From the NCBI RefSeq assembly GCF_038725785.1, contig NZ_CP109796.1:496001-560000 (forward strand): a DNA stretch of 64,000 nt. Reading direction: 5' to 3'. This DNA comes from Termitidicoccus mucosus (lineage in GTDB: Bacteria > Verrucomicrobiota > Verrucomicrobiia > Opitutales > Opitutaceae). Positions 7,377 through 15,223 of this stretch are shown in pieces; position 1 is the first letter of the stretch, and every line of letters starts with the position of its first letter. The translations under genes and the position numbers were made by a program. The notes beneath the pieces were generated by a model that saw only the letters and a list, made by a program, of their open reading frames with translations, did not search any database and was not told the origin of the DNA.

Positions 7377-9581
7377 TTAGTGATTCAGCGCGCGTGCGCC
7401 TACGCTGGCGATCTCGTCCATGGCAGGCCGCAGGCTCAGCCGATAGCTGGAATCCCAGTCCTCATGGCCGGTGACGCGCAGCATGAGCGTAAACTCACCG
7501 TCCTGTGTATTCTGTAATTTGATACGAACACTTGGGCCGACGACGGTCTGCTGCGGCGGCAAATCCGGGATGCGCCAGCGCAGCAACTCGATGACCAGGC
7601 CGTCGCACTCCAGCGCGACGATGAGCTCTCCGCCGGGTTGCGCGACGGGGCTGTCGTTGAGCACCCAGATTTCGGCGCTGAAGCATTCGCCGCGCTCCCA
7701 TTGGAATTTGGGGATGCGTGCGCTGGCGAGAGTCGGACGGCACGCCGCCCGCGCCGCATAATAGGCGGGCTTGGGCCGGGCCGGATAATTGACGATGCTG
7801 TTGTTGGCGGCGGTTGGCCAGGGTTCGTTGAAGCACCAGTTGAGCGCCATCGAGCAGCGCGGGCTTTGGCGCCGGGCCTCCTCGAAGACGGATTTCACAC
7901 CCTCGCTTTGCAGCCATTCGCCGCGCGCGACGTGCTGCTCCAGCGATGTGGATTCGCCGAAATAATGCTCGCTGGCGCGTGTGTTTATCCAGAGGGCGTT
8001 GTCGCTGCTCCACGCGCCGAAGGCGTGATGGGTTTCCCAACTCGTGCACGGGCGCGGGGGCCAGAGTTCCTCGGCGGGGATGAATGTTTTCAGGTATTCG
8101 ACTGGAGCGAGCCCGGGACAACCGAACTCGCTGTAGGCGGTGCAGGCGGCGGACCGGAATATCTGGAATATGTCGCGTCCATCAGGGTCGAGGAAGCGGT
8201 AGTCGCCGTGGCCCATGCCCTCAAGCGGCGCGGTGGGGATGAACGGCGTGAGCGGATCGAGGTCGAGGCAGTTGCGGTTGAGCAGGCGGAGCGCGAGCGA
8301 CTGGTCGTCCATGCGTGACCAGGAGTTGAAGAGCTCGTTGCCACCGCACCACAACGCCAGACATGGATGCTGCCGCACGCGGCGGATGATGGCGCGCGAC
8401 TCGCGATCGAGGCCGTCGAGATAGGCGTCGTCATCGGGATAGGCGTTGCAGGCGAGCGGAAACTCCTGCCACACGAGCAGGCCAAGCTCATCGCATTGTT
8501 CGAAAAAAGACTCCTTCGGCGTGGCCGTGCCGCCCCAGCAGCGGAGCAGGTTGAAGTGCGCGTCGCGGGCCAGTGCGAGCAGCGGCTCGTAGGTCGCGGC
8601 GTCCACGCGGCCGTGAAAGATGTCGGGACAGACGAAGTTCGTGCCGCGCGCGAAGATGCGGCGTCCGTTGAGCTCGACCGTCACCGGCGGGAGGCTGCGC
8701 GACTTGGGAAAACCGGCGGGGTGGCTCCAAGCGCCCTCGTGCATGACGAGCCGCACCCGGCGGAATCCGACACGCCGCGTGGCCGCGTCGGCACCGGGCG
8801 CGTCGAGCGAGACTTCCAGCGTGTAGAGCGCCGGCTCGCCGTGGTCATGCGTCCACCAAAGCTGTGGCTCGCGGAGCGTCGCGACGGATTCGCTGGATTC
8901 CAGCACGACGCGTCCGCCCGGCTCGCGCAAGCGCCAGGTGATACCGGACGGCATACTGGTTTCAACCGCGACGGTGATGCGTGCCGACGAGAAATCATCC
9001 GCCAACACGTAGCGAAAATCAATGTGCCTGATGTGCGCCGCCGGGCGTTTTTCAAAACGCGTGTCGTGGCAGAGCCCGAGCGGAATCAGGCGCGGGTGCC
9101 AGTCCCAGCCATAGCTGACGACGGGCTTGGTGACGTGCGCGGCTTGCGAGCGGTCGGGTGGCGCGCCCTCGCGTTTCGGCGCGGGGTGGATGAGGATTTC
9201 GAGCGGCGTGCCCGGCGCAAGGCCCGTCACGTCGAGCTCGAACGGCGTGCACACGCCGGTGTGCTCAAGTAGCACGCGGTCGCCGGCGCGGAATTCGGCA
9301 TGATAGTCGAGCCCGTCGCCGGCGAGAAAGACACGCTCGTCCGCCGCACGTTTGACGGCGGGAATTGCCGCGCGATACAGCCACCAGAAATCCTCAAGGC
9401 CGTTGTAGGCGCGGACGTTTTGCCCGAAGTGCAAATCGGGCAGCGACTGCACACGCGCCCAGTCGAGCTGCACGGCGCCGGGAACGGTGGCGGGAATCCA
9501 GTCGGCAGGCGCAGGTGTCGCGGCGGGCGAGGGCAGGCGCGCCAGTTGCCAGGAGACGGGAAAGGTTGCACGGGAGGACAT
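7377..9581 (-). CDS. GH2-family beta-mannosidase
   Basis: A 734-residue cytoplasmic or periplasmic glycosidase; no clear signal peptide. The N-terminus has the GH2 jelly-roll pattern (WIPATVPGAVQLDW, NGLEDFWWLYRAAIP) typical of beta-mannosidases. The TIM barrel shows acid/base E416 in CGGNELFNSW and nucleophile E485 in YSEFGCPG, with the usual RCWGGTATPKESFFEQCDELGLLVWQEF strand between. I start it at the Met at 9581; an in-frame start at 9635 would run into the preceding gene. It lies 11 nt after the GH5-like gene, so probably the same transcript. Expected role: removing terminal beta-mannose (or related hexose) from oligosaccharides trimmed by its neighbour. Confidence 0.9.
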   Translation of the reverse strand: MSSRATFPVSWQLARLPSPAATPAPADWIPATVPGAVQLDWARVQSLPDLHFGQNVRAYNGLEDFWWLYRAAIPAVKRAADERVFLAGDGLDYHAEFRAGDRVLLEHTGVCTPFELDVTGLAPGTPLEILIHPAPKREGAPPDRSQAAHVTKPVVSYGWDWHPRLIPLGLCHDTRFEKRPAAHIRHIDFRYVLADDFSSARITVAVETSMPSGITWRLREPGGRVVLESSESVATLREPQLWWTHDHGEPALYTLEVSLDAPGADAATRRVGFRRVRLVMHEGAWSHPAGFPKSRSLPPVTVELNGRRIFARGTNFVCPDIFHGRVDAATYEPLLALARDAHFNLLRCWGGTATPKESFFEQCDELGLLVWQEFPLACNAYPDDDAYLDGLDRESRAIIRRVRQHPCLALWCGGNELFNSWSRMDDQSLALRLLNRNCLDLDPLTPFIPTAPLEGMGHGDYRFLDPDGRDIFQIFRSAACTAYSEFGCPGLAPVEYLKTFIPAEELWPPRPCTSWETHHAFGAWSSDNALWINTRASEHYFGESTSLEQHVARGEWLQSEGVKSVFEEARRQSPRCSMALNWCFNEPWPTAANNSIVNYPARPKPAYYAARAACRPTLASARIPKFQWERGECFSAEIWVLNDSPVAQPGGELIVALECDGLVIELLRWRIPDLPPQQTVVGPSVRIKLQNTQDGEFTLMLRVTGHEDWDSSYRLSLRPAMDEIASVGARALNH

Positions 9582-9592
9582 GCGGAGGGGTG

Positions 9593-12190
9593 TCAGTTTT
9601 TTGCGGTGCGAATGCTGAAGATGGCGGTGCGCCATTTCGGGAGATCAATGTCGATGCCCTGCCCGGACAGCGTGGCGGCGGTGCCGTCGAAGACAACTTT
9701 GTTGTCTTCATCAACAAGCAGGAACGTCCCTTCGACATGCAGGCGCGGATACGCTTTGGCCGGCCCTTCGCCCGCGCGGCGGTAGACCAGGAAGTGCGCC
9801 GGTCCCTCAATGAGCAGGAGGCCGGGCGGAGTGCGCTGGTCGAGCACCAGGCCGGCCTCCCTGAGAAACGTGGAGAGTGTTTCCGCCGTGAGGGCTTCGG
9901 CATCGTCGATGATGAGCAGCGGGATCTTGCTGCGCTTGAGCAGGTCGAGCGAGCGCGAGTCGAGGTTGCGGGTGTCCACCACGGCCGCCTTGTAGCGCAG
10001 GCCCGCGGCGACCTCCTCCACCTGTTCGAGTCCCACCGCCATTTGCACGAGGCCGGTGGCGAGGAGTTGGTCGTCGGTCATGTAGTGCACGGGCGCGAGG
10101 TGGAGGTCGAGCGCGAGGCGGGCGAAAGGCACGCAGGCGTGGTTGAGTCCGTTGGCGACGGGCACGGCGGCGGTGTTTTGCACAAAGAGCACCTCGGCGC
10201 GGTCCAAATCAACCGGCCCGGCGGCATAGACAGGCGCGAAGCGGCGGTAGTTTTTCTCGTAAAGGTCGACCACTGGAGCATAAGTGTGGGGGCTGCCCGT
10301 CAAAGTCCAGCCAAGCGAGCCCGTCCAGCCCGAGGCATAGGCCTGCACGGTCTGGGCCTCAATCATAAGCGGGGTGGATTCGCGCTGGCTCATCTCGGGG
10401 AGAAACGAGGCATAGCCGTGCTCGCCCGATTCGCCGTTCCAGACCGGATGCGGCGCGGCGGAATAGGGAAGGGTGATGGCGTAGAACGCATGGCTGAAGG
10501 TGGCGTCCACGTCGCGGGCCAGCCACGGCTCCTTGCGCTGCTTCGCATCGGCGCGGAGCGCGACGGGGCCGTTGCCGAGATAATGGTGCGGCGCCATGCC
10601 GGTGAGCCCGTCGGGCGGCATCCAGGTGAACGAGGGCGTGACATTGCTGTGGCCCCAGGCCGGCGGCATGCCGAAGGTGAGGCGCGCCGGATCGCCCTCG
10701 AGGACGCCGCGAATCGTGGCGCTCGTGATGTCGCGCCACGCAACCTCGCCGGAGTCGGTCACACTGTGCGGCTCGTTGTAGGGGACCTCGAAGCCGAGGA
10801 TGTTGCCGTTGCCGCGCAGCCGGCGGGCAAGCCAGATGTTGGTGTCCACCACGGCCTTCGTATGGCGCGGATCGCCGGGCTCGACGGCCTTGTGGGTTTC
10901 GTGGTTGTAGAGCCAGCCGATGCCGGTGCCGGGTTTGCCCGTGCCTTTGTCGTGGTTGTTGCCGCCGACAAAATAGCGATACGGGTCGGTGGGCAGCTCA
11001 TGCCAGTCGATGAACAGGCGGATGCCGTAATGGCCGGCAAGCGCCACGGCGTATTCGAAGATGTTGAAAAATCCGGTCTCCACCTTGTACGAATTAAGCA
11101 CGTCCGTGTAACGCGGATCGTCTGGAAAAATACCCGGTGCGGGCTGGAACATGCCGAGGTGCAGCGGCACGCGCAACGCGGTGATGCCCCAGTCGCTGTA
11201 TTTGCGGAAATCCTCGGCGAGCGCCTGGTAATTGGCGCGCTCGCGCAGGCTGAATTCGAGCAGGAAACGTGTGTAGTTCAGGCCGAGAAACGCCCAGGGT
11301 TTCCCGTCCACAATGAGATGGCGGCCGTCTTTCTCGACCATCGGTAGCGTCTTCTTGTAGTCAATCAATGGATACACATAGAGCGGCAGGTCGGGCGACT
11401 CGGGGCCGCCGCCGACCGACACGCGCAACGCCAGCGGCCCGGGGCGCATCTGGCGGCGGTCGATCGCAAACACAAACGCGCCGTCCGCCCCGGCCTTCAC
11501 GGACGACTCGCCGATGCATGTCCCGGACGCGTCGAACGCGCGCACGAGCACCGCGTCGCCGGGCGAGGCCTCACCCTTTATCCGCAAGGGGTTTTCCAAA
11601 CGCTGCGTGTCATCGGAAACGGGATGCAGCGCCACCGCCACCTCCTGCCCGACGGACAGCGCGGACACGACAAGCGGGGGGATTTTTTTCCCGACCAAGG
11701 AGATGCGCAGGTTCTCGACCGGAGCATCCGGATCGGGAGGGGAGGGCAGCGGGACGGTGAAAGTGACCGGTTCGCCTGCAATCAGGCTGACGGGGCCGCC
11801 TTCGTCCATCTCCGACCATCCGCCCGCGTTGACGGCCACCCGGGGGGTGAGCGTCACATCCGCCCCGGCGGTCAGGGTGATGCTCACCCGCGCGTCGTGG
11901 CCGACCGGCCATTGCCCGGCCTCGGGGCGCGTGTGGCCCCAGAATGTCCAGACCAAGTTCACTTCGCCGCGGGCGCCGGGAATCCCGATGATGCCGCGTC
12001 CGTCCGAGCCCGGTTTGAAAACCGGCGTGATGCCGGCATAAGTGGACACGGTGCCAATGCCGTTGCCGGTTCGCGGAACCAGCGGGATTTGTTCGGAAAA
12101 CGCCGCGCGTGTCGGAGTCGTTGTGACAAGGAGTGGGAATATCAGCGCGGCCAGCGCCGCGCGCGTCGTCGTAGGGAGGAGGTGTTTCAT
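9593..12190 (-). CDS. Secreted GH5-like (clan A) glycoside hydrolase
   Basis: An 865-residue exported enzyme with signal peptide MKHLLPTTTRAALAALIF. An N-terminal beta-sandwich region (~30-290) precedes a TIM barrel starting at the DGRHLIVDGKPWAFLGLNYTR strand. Acid/base E473 lies in VPYNEPHS and the likely nucleophile E587 in WNGESGEHG; spacing (114 residues) suits clan GH-A. The last ~200 residues are an unassigned domain ending in a small beta module. The frame is open upstream to 12799, but that part is the shadow of the isomerase gene; the signal peptide fixes the start at 12190. Likely attacks a beta-linked glucan or mannan together with the GH2 enzyme; the exact family is uncertain. 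Confidence 0.82.
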   Translation of the reverse strand: MKHLLPTTTRAALAALIFPLLVTTTPTRAAFSEQIPLVPRTGNGIGTVSTYAGITPVFKPGSDGRGIIGIPGARGEVNLVWTFWGHTRPEAGQWPVGHDARVSITLTAGADVTLTPRVAVNAGGWSEMDEGGPVSLIAGEPVTFTVPLPSPPDPDAPVENLRISLVGKKIPPLVVSALSVGQEVAVALHPVSDDTQRLENPLRIKGEASPGDAVLVRAFDASGTCIGESSVKAGADGAFVFAIDRRQMRPGPLALRVSVGGGPESPDLPLYVYPLIDYKKTLPMVEKDGRHLIVDGKPWAFLGLNYTRFLLEFSLRERANYQALAEDFRKYSDWGITALRVPLHLGMFQPAPGIFPDDPRYTDVLNSYKVETGFFNIFEYAVALAGHYGIRLFIDWHELPTDPYRYFVGGNNHDKGTGKPGTGIGWLYNHETHKAVEPGDPRHTKAVVDTNIWLARRLRGNGNILGFEVPYNEPHSVTDSGEVAWRDITSATIRGVLEGDPARLTFGMPPAWGHSNVTPSFTWMPPDGLTGMAPHHYLGNGPVALRADAKQRKEPWLARDVDATFSHAFYAITLPYSAAPHPVWNGESGEHGYASFLPEMSQRESTPLMIEAQTVQAYASGWTGSLGWTLTGSPHTYAPVVDLYEKNYRRFAPVYAAGPVDLDRAEVLFVQNTAAVPVANGLNHACVPFARLALDLHLAPVHYMTDDQLLATGLVQMAVGLEQVEEVAAGLRYKAAVVDTRNLDSRSLDLLKRSKIPLLIIDDAEALTAETLSTFLREAGLVLDQRTPPGLLLIEGPAHFLVYRRAGEGPAKAYPRLHVEGTFLLVDEDNKVVFDGTAATLSGQGIDIDLPKWRTAIFSIRTAKN

Positions 12191-12279
12191 TTTGGAGTCA
12201 GGATTAAAAGCGTGGGGGGCGGGCGGGCCGGGCATGAGATGCGCAGCCCGCCGGGAAAAACCAAACCGGGCGGGAACGC

Positions 12280-13803
12280 TCAGAGCTGGCCAGCGCCGGG
12301 CGTGACCACCGCATAGTCGATGTCGAGCAGCTTCGCGATCTCGACGAGTTCCGCGGCGTGGTGGCCGATGCCGAGCGCGAAGTGGTGCGTGGGCCCTTCG
12401 GCGACCCAGCGCTTGAGGAAGGTGCGCACATCGGGCAGGAAGACGCCGTGGGTGTTGGTGTTGCCCGTCGGCGGAATCGGGCGGCGGGCGGACTCGCCCT
12501 CGGCGATGATAAACTTGAATTTGCCGTCCGCCTTCTGGCCGATGGAGAGCATGGTGATGGGTCCCTCCTTGATCTGGAACTCCACGCCCGCGCCCGAGCC
12601 GGGTTTGCCGTGGTATTTTTTCAGGCTGCGAATCACCGGTTTGCCGGCGGCGATGTTGATGTGGTGCGGGCCGTCGTGGCCCACGAGCACGCTGTCGAGC
12701 TTGAAGTCGATGGGATGGAATTCGGCGAAACTTCCGCCGATGTCGAGGCGGTCCATGATCATCATGGCCACGCAGGTCTTGAGGTCGAACTCGCCGCACA
12801 TCGGGAAGCCCGCGCCGGTCAGCATCGAGTTGCCGACGATGAGATTGGTCACGAGCGTGCGCAACTCGGAGCCGGGCTCCCCCTCGTAATAGTAGGCGAG
12901 ACCGTCGAGTTTTTTCTCGGCAATCAGTTTTTCCAGCGCGACGGCCGCGCGCGCGGCCGTCTCCAAATCCTCGGGACGGAGCTTCCCGGTCAGCGAATCA
13001 CTCTTCGGGTCGGGAGTGTCGAAGAAGCGGAGAATCTCCTTTTTCCAGCGTTCAACCGTGTCGGTGTCCGGCGAACGGTAGTGTTTGAAGAGATCGTCCG
13101 GCTCGACGAGCACGACATGGAGGCCAAACGTCGCCGTGATCGCGGTCGGATCGGTGTGCATGTCGAGCATGGCCTCAAGCACGTGGCCCATGAGCCCGAT
13201 GCGCGAGCGTCGCAGTGAATGAAGCACCTTCGCGATGCCGCACCAACTGTCGAGCTCGCGCGCGACGACGGGGTCGTTGTCCTCATGTCCGATAATGACC
13301 GGTGGTGGCCGCCGGCCGATCCGCACCGCCACGCCGGTGAACTCGGGTACGGAGCAGAAATCGTCGTTGCAAAGCTGCATGTAGGTCGTGCCGTTTTCGT
13401 AATCCATCGCCTTCAGAGGCTGAATGGCGACGAGCACGATGGGGACAGTCAGCTCGCGGCAAAGCACGCCGAAGGTGGACGACGTGCCGTAGGTCACCAT
13501 GTCCACAAAGAGCAGGTCGATGTCGGCCCCTTTGATTTTCGCCACCGTGTCGTAGGCGGCCTGCGCGGTGTCGAGCATCCCGAAATCCTCCACCTCCACG
13601 CCGCGCGCCTCGATAAGGCCGCGCAGATGTTTTTGCTTGCGCGCCATCTCGTCCGGCAGGCCGGGAAACTGCGGCCAGTAGACATGGTGTCCGATGCCGA
13701 CGAGGCCGGCCTTGGCGCGCAGCGGATGCAGGCGCGCGATGCGCGGGGCGGCCATGGAGCCGGGCGAATTAGGTGCGGGGGGGGCTATCTGTTTTGTTGT
13801 CAT
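12280..13803 (-). CDS. L-arabinose/L-fucose isomerase-family protein
   Basis: A 507-residue cytoplasmic protein of typical AraA length. It has the family's N-terminal Rossmann-like region (GLVGIGHHVYWPQFPGL, DIDLLFVDMVTYGTS), a central GHEDNDP segment, and the candidate metal/catalytic set in order: Glu in YYEGEPGSE, Glu in MCGEFDLKT, His in VGHDGPHHIN and His-His in THHFALGIGHH. Known relatives interconvert aldoses and ketoses using Mn2+. Similarity to classical AraA looks distant, so the substrate may differ. It is first in a leftward unit with two glycosidases and could isomerise a released sugar. Confidence 0.78.
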   Translation of the reverse strand: MTTKQIAPPAPNSPGSMAAPRIARLHPLRAKAGLVGIGHHVYWPQFPGLPDEMARKQKHLRGLIEARGVEVEDFGMLDTAQAAYDTVAKIKGADIDLLFVDMVTYGTSSTFGVLCRELTVPIVLVAIQPLKAMDYENGTTYMQLCNDDFCSVPEFTGVAVRIGRRPPPVIIGHEDNDPVVARELDSWCGIAKVLHSLRRSRIGLMGHVLEAMLDMHTDPTAITATFGLHVVLVEPDDLFKHYRSPDTDTVERWKKEILRFFDTPDPKSDSLTGKLRPEDLETAARAAVALEKLIAEKKLDGLAYYYEGEPGSELRTLVTNLIVGNSMLTGAGFPMCGEFDLKTCVAMMIMDRLDIGGSFAEFHPIDFKLDSVLVGHDGPHHINIAAGKPVIRSLKKYHGKPGSGAGVEFQIKEGPITMLSIGQKADGKFKFIIAEGESARRPIPPTGNTNTHGVFLPDVRTFLKRWVAEGPTHHFALGIGHHAAELVEIAKLLDIDYAVVTPGAGQL

Positions 13804-14141
13804 GATCGATTCGGCATCTGCCGGAAATTCAGCTGGCGGGAAAGGGGCGCGCGCCCGGCGCAGTTTTGTATCGGCGGATTCGTAAAAAGCTCGGGCGCAA
13901 ACGGGATAATAAACACGCGGTCATTAAGTGTTCATTTAAGGATAACATCAATAAAATAATTGATGATTTTATTTTCTGGTCTGCAAATCCCCTTGACCTT
14001 TTAGGCATAATATAATGATGGAAATGGACGCAGTCAGGCTGGATGATAGGTTAAATATTAATGTTTATTATATATAAACAATCTTTGCGCCCTTGATCCG
14101 TCTGGTTATCCCTCAATTCCGTCAGTCCGCTCCAAAATCTC
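13804..14141. promoter_or_regulatory. Divergent intergenic control region with nested inverted repeats
   Basis: This 338-nt AT-rich gap separates two divergent units. It holds CATCAAT-N6-ATTGATG (13946-13952/13959-13965) overlapping AATAAAAT-N8-ATTTTATT (13950-13957/13966-13973), plausible operator material. A TTGACC (13993) and a TATAAT (14011) are present but only 12 nt apart, too close for a standard promoter. No gene is visible. Confidence 0.45.
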
Positions 14142-15182
14142 ATGACCCGCCCCGCGCAAACAACGCCCCGGCCCAGCCTCATCCCCCTCGTGATTGCCAT
14201 CGCGGCCTTCGCCGCGCCGGCATTGGCCGCGTCCTCCTCCGCGCAAATCGTGCTCGAAAATGAAAGCGTGCACGTGGTCATCGATCCGGCGGTGGGACGC
14301 GTGCTGGAGTTCATCCCCAAAGCGGAACCTGCGCGAAACACGCTTTGGGTCAACACGCCCGAGGCGCGGGCCGCCGAGGCCGCGCAGGCGGGCTACCAAA
14401 ACTGGGGCGGCGACAAGGTCTGGCCGTCGGCGCAATCGTTCTGGCGTTACGCCGCCGGGCGGGTCTGGCCGCCGGACGAGGCGACCGACGGGGCGGAAGC
14501 GCGCGCTGAAAAACTGTCGCCGCTGCGCGCGCGGCTGGTGTTTCCCGAAAGCGCGGCGTTCCACTCGCGCCTCGTTCGCGAGTTCGAGCTCGATGCGACC
14601 CGCCCGGTGCTGACCATTCACAACCGCATCACGCAGTTGCGCGCGTCGCCCTTTCCCGCGCAAGCGTGGGGCGTCACGCAAGTCCCCCTGCCGGAGCGCG
14701 TCCTCTTCGGCATCGCTGCCGCCCGCCATTCCGGTATCGCGCAACCGGTCAATATGAACGCCATCCGTGCGAAGCCGCCGTTCGGGCCGGTGGAGTTCGC
14801 GTCCGGCTCGGTGGCTTCCGGCGAGGGCTGGGTATCGCTGCGGCCCGCGCCGGGCACGCAGAAAAAAGCGGGCGCGCTCGGGTGCTGGCTGGCGGGGGTG
14901 TGGCCGGACGGAATTCTGCTACAGGCGATCGCGTTTGACCCGGGCGGCTTGTATCCTGAGGCAGCCTCGCTGCAATTTTACCACGACGACCGCTATGGCG
15001 AAATCGAGACACTCGGCCCCGCCCGTTTGCTCAAGCCCGGCGAGACCCTCAATACGGTTGTCATCTGGCAATGGCTGCCCGCATCCGCATCCGGCCTGCC
15101 CGACGACGCTCTCGCCCGCCGTCTTGCCGCCGCAGCAGCGGAACTCGCGCCGCCGGTCACCACGCTGACGACGGATAACTAA
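14142..15182 (+). CDS. Secreted DUF4380 family protein (mutarotase-like fold)
   Basis: A 346-residue exported protein with an N-terminal signal peptide (LIPLVIAIAAFAAPALA). The body has the pattern of DUF4380: QIVLENESVHVVIDPAVGRVLEFIPK, then NWGGDKVWPSAQSFW with a Trp-Pro-rich motif, and late QFYHDDRYGEIETLGP and LKPGETLNTVVIWQW strands. The family resembles aldose-1-epimerase beta-sandwiches and recurs in verrucomicrobial carbohydrate loci, but I know of no established activity. It is first in a rightward pair with the CBM9-like protein (42 nt gap). Confidence 0.75.
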   Translation: MTRPAQTTPRPSLIPLVIAIAAFAAPALAASSSAQIVLENESVHVVIDPAVGRVLEFIPKAEPARNTLWVNTPEARAAEAAQAGYQNWGGDKVWPSAQSFWRYAAGRVWPPDEATDGAEARAEKLSPLRARLVFPESAAFHSRLVREFELDATRPVLTIHNRITQLRASPFPAQAWGVTQVPLPERVLFGIAAARHSGIAQPVNMNAIRAKPPFGPVEFASGSVASGEGWVSLRPAPGTQKKAGALGCWLAGVWPDGILLQAIAFDPGGLYPEAASLQFYHDDRYGEIETLGPARLLKPGETLNTVVIWQWLPASASGLPDDALARRLAAAAAELAPPVTTLTTDN

Positions 15183-15223
15183 GGCATCACGAAGGAATCA
15201 ACATCGCGCAATTTTTCAAAAAC

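Noticed and set aside
12191-12799. N-terminal extension of the GH5-like gene up to 12799
   Set aside because: The extension is Arg/His/Pro-rich shadow of the isomerase gene; a clear signal peptide starts at 12190.
13993-14016. TTGACC ... TATAAT as promoter of the DUF4380 gene
   Set aside because: The two hexamers are separated by only 12 nt, too short for a sigma-70 promoter; kept only as a remark on the region.
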